From assembly GCA_023627715.1 (NCBI GenBank), contig JAMAHW010000096.1:1-64000 (forward strand): DNA of 64,000 nt. The letters run 5' to 3'. This DNA is from Periconia sp. R9002. Lineage: Eukaryota; Ascomycota; Dothideomycetes; Pleosporales; Periconiaceae. The position numbers and the translations under genes were made by a program. The notes beneath the pieces are model-generated. The model ran no database searches, was not told the DNA's origin, and saw nothing but the letters and a program-made list of their open reading frames with translations. Shown here in pieces: positions 45,151-57,000 of the stretch (positions are counted from its first letter, which is position 1; each line of letters begins with the position of its first letter).

Positions 45151-46898
45151 CTAAGCGAAGTTCTGCATGACTGCAGCTTCAAATGGCTCCGGTCCATGAT
45201 CACAAGATAAGCAACCATCAGCAGAAGTATAAAAAGCAAGAGCGGATGCTGTCGGTCTCGAGCTTGCTTGTTCATCAATCATCAAGGGAAGTACCTCCAG
45301 AAGCTTTCGGTCGGGGAACTTCCACTTTTTGAACCAAGCGCGGATTTCGAACTCCTTAATAGGGATATTTCCAATAGTGATGCCTGCATACCACCCACGC
45401 ACTGCTTCAATGTTTGCATGGTATGAGGTATTCCCATTGGAGTTCAGCCGGGCTGCTCCCAGGCCTTCCTGTTTCGAAAGCAAAGTGGCTATAATCTCCA
45501 TGAATACGCAGCCAAGAGAGAAGATATCTGCGCTGAACCCTCGCGTGTCTTGCTGTACAACCTCTGGTGCTGCGTACGTTGGTGTATATGCCGTAGGTGA
45601 GTCTGTCTCAGAATCTTTTGCAGACTTGTAGGCTCGAGCAATGCCAAAATCCGCAAGGTAGACCTTGTAAAGATTCTTTGAAGTCTCACCACCCACCCTG
45701 CGAATAAGAATGTTCTTAGGTTTAATATCCATATGCTTCACATTTCGGTCATGGAGCCATGAGACTGTTTGCGACAAACACGAGACAAACATTGCCAATG
45801 ACCAATGTCGCTCTCTCTCTCCCCTAACCTTAAAGAACGGGTCTATATTGTCGTCCATAAACTCTTCCAAGTTCCACCCGGCTGCAGGATATAGCAAGAT
45901 GGCGAGAAGATTCGATATCGTGTAGGTGCCCACCACACGGACAATGTGAGCGTGCTGGCAGTTTTGAAGATGGCGCACTTCCTTGATGGCGTCTTCTTTG
46001 GTGAGATGTCGTCCGCATCGTATTTTCTTCCGCGCGAGGCGTATCCGACGGCACATTACACTCTCCACAAGTGCGGAAGCGCTGTGACCCAGTACTTTCT
46101 CCACTTTGAGCGGAATGTCTTGTTCTTCGCAGGGCTGGTATTCGACATGTTGTCCTCGACCTGACCAGTCCAGTTCCTGTTCGTGAGGAAGGATGATCCC
46201 CTCCTGGCTTAGGTAGGTTAGCCAGGCACTGCTGAAAATTTCCGGATGGTTTGTTGACAATTCTGGTTTTTGACCTGCCACTTCGCTTCGCAAGTGGGAT
46301 GGCATGCGCTTGCCCTCCTGGGCTGCTGCTATATCACTGATTGCGCTGTGAAAACTTAGGGGATAAGAATAGGCGGTCTCGTAGCTGAAACTACTGGTGA
46401 TTGACTTTCTGCTGCTGAGAGATTTGCTGCCTTTAGGTGTTGCTCTTCTAAATTCACTCATTTCACCAGGAAGAAAATTCGCTGCAGTCTGAAGAGAACG
46501 CCATGTGGGTGTTTGTCCCCAACCAGAAAACGACGCAAGTTGGTTTCTTATTTCTTCCATTGACTTTTGTTCGCTGTATTCAACCGTGAGACAAAGTAAA
46601 CAGTAAGATCTCTAACCTTGCGGATTAGGTCGCAAATAGCAGCTCAGTGGCGGGTTCAACGAGTGATTGAGCAATGTGAACGGAAGCATACATACCTCAA
46701 CATCGCGTTTTCCAAGTACGCAAAATTCGTTCTGTTAACTTGAAGTGATAATATCGAACTGTTTTGCATGCTATGATCGAAGTGCCTCTGCAAACAGGCT
46801 TTAAGATTGTCCGCATGATAATATCGCACTCCACATTGCGGACAGTTGAGAAGATGGGTGTCCATCTTTTGTTTCGGAGGGTGATCTGACTCTTTCAT
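45151..46898 (-). CDS. C2H2 zinc finger fused to serine/threonine protein kinase
   Basis: A predicted 541-residue protein with two exons, 46898-46696 and 46573-45151 (GTATGT donor, CAG acceptor, phase 2). Residues about 19-42 form a C2H2-type finger (CPQCGVRYYHADNLKACLQRH, then DH). After a Ser/Arg-rich linker of about 150 residues comes a kinase domain (about 224-530). It has a glycine-loop-like LGHSASALV, a lysine in ARKKI, HMDIKPKNILI (the catalytic loop, with HMD in place of HRD), LADFGIAR, YAAPEVV and GFSADIFSLGCVFMEI. The catalytic Asp, Lys and DFG are kept, so it may be active. Without exon 1 it would be a 469-residue kinase starting at 46560. I favour the fusion because the splice phase and length work. 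The role is unknown. Confidence 0.8.
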
Positions 46899-47908
46899 CC
46901 GATGAATGCGCGCGTTGTAGTCAGTTACACAACGAAGTCAAAATCAAAAATTGATGAAAGTGGCGGATGTTAGGAAAAGAGGGAACAGAGAGGGTGCCGT
47001 CGACAACGAGGCTGAGAATACCAACCGGTGAAGCAACCTTGTTCTGGTCGTCTTGATAGGTCAGCGAGCGGGGCTATGCTTACTTACTGCCACCGACCTC
47101 TTCATGCAGGAATGCGGCGCTGTACATAATATCAATGTTGTGGCAGTGCCAATTATATGTGCATCCACTGGAAAGGCGGGAGTCGGATGGTGGATGGTGG
47201 ACGGGTTTGTTGGTAGCTGATGCATTCAAGGGCTAACCAGCCTCAATCACGTGACTAATAGTTACCTGTGTGCATGTTCTTAGCCAAGGACGTTACATGA
47301 TATTTATACCAGTATTTATACCGTGACTGATTACATCAATTAGTTGTACTTTCGACGTGCATTCACTGGCAAGGCTTGTTCGAGCCTCGTATCTGCCAAA
47401 CAGCGCGATCGCTGGGATAGGTGGTTTGAAGTGTGCGATTTACAAGGGTATGCTGAATTCCGCCATTTCTGTAGATTTTGTTCGTGACTCTCATTACTTA
47501 TGGGAATTGAGCAAATCTTTTCTTTCCTATAATGCCAGTAGCAGATATGAGCAAAAATTGATAAACTTGACAGATGGAAAGAAAAATAGAATATAGAGCA
47601 GATGTGGTGCAATTCTCTCCATTGGATACATATGTATTGTTACGCACAGCCTGCATTTGCTTTTTCTGAAAACCTATCAGTTTGTATCTCAGTATATAGG
47701 TAGCAAGCTATATGCTTAATGCATAGGTATAGATATATGGCCCCTGCGCCATATCCATGTTGAACTCCAGGTACAGAGTCGTTTATTATCCAGACACCAC
47801 GTGGCGTGGCGTAGTAAGACACTGATCATGTACTGTAGCTACCCTGGTTATATTTAACTAACTTCGTACCCGCAATATAGGCATGCCTCCTTCCATCCGT
47901 CTCAACAA
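46899..47908. other. Intergenic region
   Basis: 1 kb without a recognisable gene between the kinase and the hydrolase (both on the - strand). Confidence 0.4.
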
Positions 47909-48775
47909 TCAGACATGTTCAGAAAGAAAAGACAGTGTCAGTGCCGCGACTTCTTCTACATTTGTCTCCAACACAAAGTGCCCCGTATTCAAAAACTCGA
48001 TCCTAACATCGGGTCGATCTTTCTTATGCGCCTCCGCGCCCTCTGGGATGAATGCAGCGTCGTTTTCCCCCCACGCAAGCAGAAGAGGTACCTTACTGTT
48101 GCGAAGGTAGTCCTGAAACTTGGGGTATAATTTGACGTTGTTTTGGTAATCGTAAAGAAGATCGATTTGAATATCGGCGTACCCAGGTCGTGAAGCGAGG
48201 AGGAAATCCAAGGTAAACCCATCTGGCGACAAAGATTCAATTTCATCTTCTGGAACTCCGTCTGTGTAGTGATACTTGAAAAAATCCAGCGAGATAACCG
48301 CGTCGCGAAGACCCTTGCGCGCTTCAGACGTATTGCCGCTTTCCCAAAAGGCCATGATAGGATCCCAGAATGGGTGGCCGAATCCTTCTTCGTAAGCGTT
48401 GGCGTTTTGAGAGATCAGAGTATCGAATTTAATCCTGCCCTGGATGGCAAGACGATATGCGATTGGGGCCCCGTAGTCAAAAATGTAGGCAGAGCAGTGT
48501 GTGATGTTGAGTGCGTCAAGGAAATGTTCAGTTGTCTGGGTGAGAGACTCGAACGTATAACTGTAATTTGCAGGGGCGGTTGTGTAGCCAAATCCAGGCA
48601 AATCGAAGGCAATCACCCGAAATTTTCCAGCGAGTAGAGGGATGAAATTGCGATATTGATGCGAAGACGCGGGAAAGCCATGGAACAAGACGAGTGTGGG
48701 GTTCGAAGTTGAGCCAGCAGCTCGATAGAACACTTCGACATCCCCAGCAACCTTGATTGTGTGATACGTCGTCAT
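47909..48775 (-). CDS. Epoxide-hydrolase-like alpha/beta hydrolase
   Basis: 288 residues from the ATG at 48775 (MTTYHTIKVAGDVEVFYRAAG). The frame stays open upstream to 48922, but those residues are untypical. Core motifs are LVLFHGFPASSHQYR (the HG(F/Y)P oxyanion region), VIAFDLPGFGYT, YIFDYGAPIAYRLA (nucleophile elbow with Asp in place of Ser, as in epoxide hydrolases and haloalkane dehalogenases), a cap region, LLLAWGENDAAF (acid) and LNTGHFVLETN (histidine). Single exon. A detoxifying or metabolite-processing enzyme is likely. Substrates cannot be told. Confidence 0.88.
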   Translation of the reverse strand: MTTYHTIKVAGDVEVFYRAAGSTSNPTLVLFHGFPASSHQYRNFIPLLAGKFRVIAFDLPGFGYTTAPANYSYTFESLTQTTEHFLDALNITHCSAYIFDYGAPIAYRLAIQGRIKFDTLISQNANAYEEGFGHPFWDPIMAFWESGNTSEARKGLRDAVISLDFFKYHYTDGVPEDEIESLSPDGFTLDFLLASRPGYADIQIDLLYDYQNNVKLYPKFQDYLRNSKVPLLLAWGENDAAFIPEGAEAHKKDRPDVRIEFLNTGHFVLETNVEEVAALTLSFLSEHV

Positions 48776-50345
48776 TGCAATTGTTGAGTTAGGGCTCAAG
48801 GGGGGAACGTTCAAAAACTCAGAGCTGATTGTATGGTATGTAGGCTTTGATAGTAATATGTGAAGGAGATCGCAAATTGACGCTTTGTAGAAAATAACCT
48901 TCGCATGTAACAGGACAAGCATTTATAGAATATCCACGACAACTGAAGATAACATAATCCACCGTGTGCTAGCTGTGAATCTAGATCTAGTGTGGTCGCC
49001 GATATGAAAGGCAACCCATCTTCCGTCTTCATAATTCATCTCCACAGCTTAGTAGTCGGCTCACTTCCATCCAGACTTTTGTGGGACATGGGTACAAAAT
49101 CCTTGGGAGTTGCTGATTATGCATATTGAATAAAGATCAGTAAGTGTTTTGCCTACGTGACTAACAACTGTCCTGAACACTCTGATTAGCGCTTATTCAA
49201 TACGACGAGACGTGGATTTAAGGTTCAATTCTGGAGCCAGGGCCGTATTGACGATGATAGAACGCTCAAAATCGGTTCCACCGGTTCACGTGAATCACTA
49301 ATAGTCTCGTGTTGACGTGTCCCGTACTAGCGTCAGCATTTTAAACCAGGGGCTCCCGCTACATGCATGGGTCCAGTATTCTCATTCAGGAAAGCATAGA
49401 GCCAGGGCTCGACCAGCCCACAAAGCAGGACTAATATCAACACCGTGCACTTACTATGAAATACGATCACGGAATTTGATTACCGGCACACGCAATTCTG
49501 TGATGATCCAATGATTTCCTAGGCGTCCAAATATCATTCAAATCTGGTATCAAATTGCTATTCATGACTACGGCACCATGCCTTCCTGACTGTGCTTGAG
49601 GAGCAAGTGTTTCACTCTCTCAAATGCGTCTTGTTCAATATTCAGAAATCAGAAATCGACCTAACGTTCGTCATTTGTATAACCTTGAGGAAATTCAAGA
49701 GCTGGAAACAAGTACGTTCAGCTTTTCAGTCCTGAGATAATGAACGTAGCCCTTGGCATTATCATTAAGCTCCGGCCTGTTGAGAGGCTCTGAGCTCACA
49801 ATTACAAATCTACCATGGCAATTTCTTCAAGCCAGTGAACCTTTGAATTTTGTAAAATATCTGCACAAAAGCCACAACTCAAGAACCTGTCAAGGCTCTG
49901 TGGGTCTATATCTGTTACCTAATGTGCCGAAATACAGCTGATCAACGGTTTTCCAGACTATCCTTGATTGCTTCGTAAGGGTTGTGTGTGAAGCCGCAAA
50001 ATAAAAGTAGTGTGAGCCTTGATGGTTAGCCAAATGAGCCAAGTCATGAACCTAGCGTTACTACATGTCAGTGAGGTGTAGCCCTGGTACACCGATACCG
50101 ATCATGCATTTAAAGGCGCCATACCAAATTTGGGCATACGGACCCTTGCAGGCACCGCTAAAAACAACTTCCGACATCCGAGAATCCAAAAAGGCGCTAT
50201 GATGACACATCTTTGGAGTGCAACGCAGTCAGTCATCTTTTTCAAAATCCCCGTGCGTCTTCACCCGCATACGACAATACGTTCTAATTGGCGGCGACTT
50301 CTAATTCCGATAATTGAATCTGTTAGAACGCATCGTTGATTGGTA
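48776..50345. other. Intergenic region
   Basis: 1.6 kb between the hydrolase and the transcription-factor-like gene. No gene is seen in either strand. Confidence 0.45.
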
Positions 50346-51934
50346 ATGATGAAGTACGAGTTTGTCGTGAGCTCTAATGATACAGCTAGCCCTTCTGGAG
50401 AATCTCGACAAGTCGTACGACGGCATGCGTCACAAGCAGCAGCACGTACGCGGAGACGGGAGGCTAGGTTTATTGGAGTCAATCGGCTTCAAGTTCCACC
50501 ATGGCTCGAAGCTGAGATTACCCAGGCCTCAGCTCAGCCTGTGGGTCAGTTACCAATTCAATCAAGTAAGCACACTGGAAACGTCTTCTACCATCACGAA
50601 CAAGTCACTAGAATTTTGTCAAACAGGTCCTTCAAGTTCATCGATACCCCGCACCTTATCACCCAACCCATCACACTCCGTGCTTCCTATTCGAGAGCTT
50701 TTGGAGTTCAGTAAGAAAGATCTGTCAAAGACACTGCTAAGTCATGAAGAGCTCTCACCTATCCTTTCGAATCCTCTTCGTATCCAAAAAATCCTTGGCC
50801 TTGGCAATGAATCATTCTTCCAGGGCCTGAAGGAATGCTATGAGGCCAAGCTTTGTGTCAAAGATGCAGTAGACTGTCTATGGGCCTACTGTGAGCATCT
50901 CCTTTTACCGGGGCTTTCGTCGACCAGTATGAACAAGCATATCAAATGTTACGTGAAAGCACTCAGCAGTATGCAGTTAGAGTTGAACTCAGGGAACGCT
51001 TTAAATAGCCTAGATGTCTGGTATGCAACACTGATCTTAATTTTATATGAGGTAAGACTGCCAATAGGTTTTCAGCACCGTAGCGGCGCTGACCAATTTA
51101 CCAGTCTCTTCAACCTCGTGGTACTGGATGGATGCTTCATGCCTACGGTGCCATTCGAGTCTTGGGAAGCCTTGGACCAAAGAGTATCATTACCGATGGT
51201 CACAAACAACTACTCACTACACAAAGTTCCCTTATGGTATATTAACAAACCTTTCAAGAGGCATTAAACTAAAGGCTTTGCAGATCACTGAATCCATCTT
51301 TGGGAACAAAACTTGCTTTTTGAGTCAACTAGAATGGCAAAGCGCACTACAGTGTACAATCAAACAAGGCCTCACCTTATATAGCTTAGAAGAAGCTGAG
51401 GTAACACTGTGGATGCGCGCAGCATACATCCCCGACATTTTCCAAGACACGACAAATGTTTTGCTCCACAAAGTTGCCATCGACTGCAATTTGATTCTAT
51501 CTAGAACAACCACTCTTCTTCAACAGTATCGCGACTGGCACTCCTGTTGGCAGTTGCAACTCGGATCTGCAGTTATGGAGAGCTCAATGACCGAAATTCC
51601 TGAGAATACCAGACGTTGGATTGAACTTTTCTGCTATTACCTGCAACATATGTGTATAATCCAACGTCTCTTTACGTGCATCAATGCTGTCGTAGGTGCT
51701 GGAATGGAAGAAGAAACTGTCAGATCTGCGAACCAAATCCTTGATGTTCATACGCAGTATGTCAGAATTGGTCAACCGCCGTATCGCATCGGAGTATCCG
51801 TGCTTGTCGCTAGGGGAGTTCTGGCTACAACAGATCGATGGGGACCTGGAATACTCAAGTCAAATACGAGTTCAACTATAGAGCCTGGGGTATTCCTAGA
51901 CTGGTGTAAGACTCTGCGAAGGAGTGTGAGTTGA
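50346..51934 (+). CDS. Fungal transcription-factor-domain protein without Zn2Cys6
   Basis: A predicted 475-residue protein. Exons are 50346-50565, 50627-51051, 51105-51236 and 51284-51934. The N-terminus reads MMKYEFVVSSNDTASPSG, then RQVVRRHASQAAARTRRR, a pattern typical of a group of fungal proteins related to Zn-cluster regulators but lacking the cysteines. The middle holds LLEFSKK, the exon 3 segment TGWMLHAYGAIRVLGSLGPK (a fungal transcription-factor domain signature, recovered by a frame change at the splice), and FLSQLEWQSALQC. The rest is helical. Without a DNA-binding cluster it may act as a co-regulator or be a decayed regulator. The exon 3/exon 4 junctions are well supported by the reading frame and by this signature. 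The exact last exon is less certain. Confidence 0.7.
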
Positions 51935-52165
51935 TCACGAACGTTTCGTGTTAATTCATTTAATCTATGTTAGCTACGGCGCGTGCGTGCCCTTCTCCCT
52001 ACCTTAGTGAAGGTTCATGTGGCTTTCCCTTCGACTAACAAAATTCTCGTTAGTGTTATTCAAGAGGGCCCGAAATGTGCTCCTGGTCTGTCCACTTCTT
52101 GCTAGTCCTTATTGTCTTCTCGTCGGATTCTGATTGTGGTACCGTCCAAACTCGCCGTACTTATT

Positions 52166-53849
52166 TTAATGTAGCCTTAGACGAGTTCCCTTCTTCCTAC
52201 TCCACGTCTGACGTTTCTGCACCTTAAACCCGGCTTGCTTGGCCTTCTTCACCAAAGGAACAACTGACCGTTCTGTGGAGGCTGATATGACAGACTGAAT
52301 GAAATCTTGCCTGAAACTGACAATCGCAGCCTTGACTGCAATGCCGGGGGCTTCATCTACGAACAGGCGGATAGATTCGAAGAATTCCATCCAAAATGAC
52401 GCCTCATCTTCTGGACGATATCCAAGGGCCTCCATGTCAATGACCAGGAAAACCTCACGCACACCTGTAAGACTTTCACATAGGATTTTCAACCAATCGT
52501 TTTCTGAACGTGCGGCTGAGACCCGTGGTGCGTTAAAATTTTCAGAAATATGACCGACTAGCTGACGGTGGTTAAGCTGAACGGCCTGATTGACCAACTG
52601 TTTAAGGAGGACGGTATGTACACTGTCTGTCGGTGTGCCATTATGGCGACCTTTCAACACCCACAAGACATTTTTTTCTGCTCCTTGAAGGAGCTCAACC
52701 ATCTCAGTAGCGAGATCTTTTGTTTGAAAGCGGGTCGATCCGGAGCCTCCTAGAACAACCAAGGAAGAGCGCATTCCTTTTGACCAGTTCTCTAGTGTTG
52801 GGAAGAGAGCGTCCTTGTCGATCTCATCTCTGAGCATTCTTTTACGGCGTATTGAGCGGCAGAATCGCAAGGTTTCCATTGGGCCTGGGAGTGCTGCATC
52901 TCCTGTTTCCTTGAGGATCAAGTCTGTTTGGATTTCATTTTGACCTCGATTGAGACCTGAGAAGCGGGAAAGGTAAACAAGATGATTTGCTAAAAGCACA
53001 AAGTGTAAGTAGGAGGACATCGGGGGCTAGAAATTCACTAACCATTCATGTTCGCATCGAGTCTGAGGAGTAGGTCATGCATTTTGCTAATCTTGTCTTG
53101 TGCTAATGTGTTTGCCAAGTTGTCCACTCGTTGGGCACTGTCGTTAATTCTATCCCTCAAACCTTTGAGACGAACTTTATAAGGCTCAGCAAGCGCTTTC
53201 CAGGCACGCCGTATCGAGCCCTGCTCGTACCATTCAAGGCTCAGAACCAAGAAGGTAATTATGTCAAAGTACAGCTGTTCGATAGCTTCTCTCATGGACT
53301 CTACGCGAAATATGTCCAGCTGCAATTTGGTACGAGGAAGCACATCGCCGATATGTGCGACTGCTTTTGCGAGTTCCGAGGTCGTTTCTTCATGGTTCAG
53401 AACGAGCTACAAATGAGTATGAGTCAGTCTAATTTGTTCCAGAGCAAAAATGGCACCGAGGGCGACTTCGACTCACCACGAAGAGGAACTTCATCGTGCC
53501 CCATGCCAAAGACACATATTCTGGATGATGTTGGGAGAGAACGTCAAGGACGTGGCCATAATACAAAATTCGCGATGAGACGGCAGCGAGACGCTCACGC
53601 ACTTTGGAGCCTTTCCTCTTCGTTTCGTACTTTGCCTGTGCGACGGCGATAACTTCCCATACATCATCAATTCTGTACACATTTTGAAGCGGGGAAATAT
53701 CAGTCTTTGTATTTGTTTTCACCAGGCTGAGTGCTTTCTCGAATGCTGCGTGCGGTGTGAACAAGGCTCTTTGTGATGATCATCAGCCATCGATCCAAAA
53801 GTCCAATAAGCGCATACTGGACTCACGTTGTGCTACAAGAAGTGAGCAT
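52166..53849 (-). CDS. DUF7708-like (NLR/STAND-associated) fungal protein
   Basis: A predicted 500-residue protein. Exons are 53849-53827, 53768-53477, 53406-53043 and 52989-52166, with consistent phases. The first exon is tiny (MLTSCST). The N-terminal half (about residues 20-200) matches the helical domain found before STAND/NACHT-type ATPases in many filamentous fungi (PEYVSLAWGTMKFLFV, then LYFDIITFLVLSLEWYEQG, SIRRAWKALAEPYKVR). The C-terminal half has LVVLGGSGSTRFQTKDLATE and a stretch EVFLVIDMEALGYRPEDE. It lacks a clear Walker A/P-loop and repeats, so it is shorter than full NLR-like proteins. Such proteins are linked to nonself recognition in fungi, which is inference here. It is divergent from the AAA+ gene at 54057 by 207 bases. 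Confidence 0.65.
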
Positions 53850-54056
53850 GTTGATGGGTTTGAAGACGAATGTTTGAACCGGAGCGGTGCTGTGGTTTTC
53901 TTTAAACGCTGTAAAAGATTGGCTTGGCGCCGCCGTATTGTTGAGCTGCAGGTATGAGCACAGCCTCAGCCTCGTCGTGTACAGTACCAATGCTGCGGCC
54001 GCAAAAGGCAACTTGCATATAAGCAGTAGTGCTCAGCTGAGCTGTACCTCGCCAAT

Positions 54057-57000
54057 ATGAATATTTCGACTCTTGTGAACCCACTTCTCGAAAGAACTTC
54101 CACCCGGTTGCTCAGTCCGGGACTGCTCACTTATCCTATTGTCGCATACTCACTATTTTACGCTTGCAAGCCAATGGACTTCACCATTTCGAAAGACTAC
54201 ACTCGGGGAAAGGAAGAGGTGGAGAAGAGCATTTTGCAAGTTGGCGTTCGTGCTGGCGGGGCGCGTAACGTTGGAACTGAGCGTCAACATAGCACTCAAT
54301 GGACTCACGTACGCCCACCTCCGTCTGGCCCACCTTCGTCTGGCCCACCTCCGTCTGGCCCACCTCCGTCTGACCCACCTCCGTCTGGCGGTTATGCACC
54401 TAGTATGAGCTCTAGTACCGATGTACTACAATATTTCAACCCTATGAATGTCGAAGTAGATCGTTATGGAGAACTCATACAAAACTCTTCTGCGCCCGGT
54501 GCCCAGACCCCTCTCCCTCATGCGCAGAGTTCAGGTAACAGCCTACCTGGCGGCGAGCTTAATGAGACCGCTATGCCGAAGGAATGGGACGAAGGGGAGT
54601 ACTATCGCAATTTCGTAAAGCACAGCTCGCTTATCGTACAAGGGAATGATATTGAACGGACTGGCATGGCACGACGGGCAGACAATTTGCAACTCACAAA
54701 TGGCGTGGCTAGAGATTCCCCGCCATATCCGAACTATGTTCCCATCCATGTGCAATCAGTATCGACACCAGCAACAGCTATACGACAACGAATGATGCCA
54801 CGGAACCAGGAAATGATGATCCAACCCGTTCGGTCTTCGATAAGCAGCCCGGTACTGCCTCCGAACAAAGCATCGTGGACTGCGCCACTCATGGAACTAA
54901 ACAGAAGACGTCCACAACCAAGTCACGTCCAATTGACCAGTCGACATGGATTTCCAAACATTAGAACACATCAACTGGGAGCAAATCTTGCAGGTGTTCA
55001 GAGTGTTGACAATAGTCCCTCTTTCAATCCTAAGAAGGACATTGCACTTCTTTCAATGCCTAATACTCCAGTGATTGTACCTACGGCTGAACAAAATCAA
55101 TTGTATTCCGGTAATACCTGCTTTCATATATTTGCAGATTTTTTATATCGTGAGGGCTGACCAATTGTATTGTAGGGGCTATTTGCACAAATGCTGATGC
55201 AACGGAAGAGAAGCTGCCTGAAGAAAGAGACCACAACCAGCTGAGCTTAGAGCAAGTGGGAATCAAAGTAAGCCATTTTAATTAGGAAAGAAGCACAAAG
55301 CTTTAATATTCTAACAAGCGCTCCCAGAGGCTAAGTAGGCAACGTAGAGAATTAGCTGAGACAGACAATTCGTTTGAAACCGAACCCCCACGTGCCAAAA
55401 AGCAGCGCACCAGCGTAGCGCCCAATGAGCACGAAAGCTCAGAACAAACTATTCGAGCCCTGTTAGAACTTGATTCTAGTAGTGGCCTACTGCCGAGAAA
55501 TTCACAAAAGTCGACCGCACGTCCACCCTGGTCAATGATCCCGAATTTGGTGTCCGTCAGAAGACTCTTCCGAGGGCGCCATCTTCTGACTCGATACCAC
55601 AAAGTTTCTTGCCACATCTTGGTAGGTGTGAAACCACGCCTGGACGACACCTTACAGAGGATGACGTAGGGGATGGTCAAGAAGAAAGACCATTACCAAG
55701 TTGCATCTGGATGCAAAGTATGCCAGACAATTTGCAAATACCATCGCATTATCGGGAATATGAACCTGTCTACATTGAGCTTCAAAGCCAAATTCAGCAC
55801 CAGCGCCGTGAGATAGAGAGATTGAACGAAGATCTCGCTCAACAATCAAGAAAGAACGCATCGAAACATTTAGGTCCCCCTTGGCTTACTGTCCACCGCG
55901 TGAAGGATAAGGACAATGAGCGACTATACGAAGATTGCCCGATATGGACCTGGGACGGGAGTCAGTACCGTATCGAGGGGTTGCGCTTTATACCCAGACT
56001 GAACAGGTTCGTCAATAAGCGTAAAGGGGCAGAAACTGCTTTTCTCGTGTTACACACCTACGATCTCTCTGCGTTACACGACTATGGAACATTAGATTAT
56101 CAAGATAGCGAGCCTGCCGAAAGCTTTCGGTCTAGCACTCATATCCAGTTCTTGGATGAACTCTTAGCACACGCTTTCGACGAATTGTTGACGCTAAATG
56201 CCATTTTCGCGAGCAATGTTGAATACGGGGATGGTCTGGATCTACGCCATGACATGGACTCCGATAACGGCGTTAATCATGATATGGTCAAAAATATTGA
56301 TATTCTTTTTTTTCATTTCCGGCTCTTTCTGCAAAGTGCCCACCAAGAGCTTGAAAGAGAGGACGGCGACGCTCTTCAATACCTTATCAATTATCTCACC
56401 AAGGACTTTGGTGAGAAACATCAAGCGATTGAAAAGTCACTTGCCGACGGAATTGTCACACGATCAACCTTGAAATACCTGTTCAAGCGGGGAGATTTGG
56501 TAGTTTTCCGGGAAGAAAGAAGGATATTCGGAGCTAAGTTGAAGTCCTTCAAGGAGACAACGAAAAATGAGATGCAAATTGTTGCAGAATCCTACGCTTT
56601 TAACGGAAAGTTTTACCTCCAGGAAACAAAGCGGAACCTACCTCTTCCACGTGTGATTCAAAAAAAATGGTCGGCAGAAATAAAGTCTCTCTCATGCTAT
56701 CCTATCGCATTCGCGGATGTGGAAGTGAAAGAAAAGTTGAACAGACGAGGACACATATTTTGGAGATGTCGAAGGCTGGCGTACATTGCTTACAGTGGAC
56801 CCAATACAAAACGAGATACAGATTATGCAAGTTTTCCCAGTTGAACACTGCTAATTACTTGCGGTACTAATTTAAAGCCTATAGATAAACACGAGGTTCT
56901 TAGTTGACGTACGTACGTATCACATGATGCATACAGAGCGTATTTCCTTGTACTCCTCAGAGGACGAACTGGACGAAAAACTCATGTCTGATAATGAACC

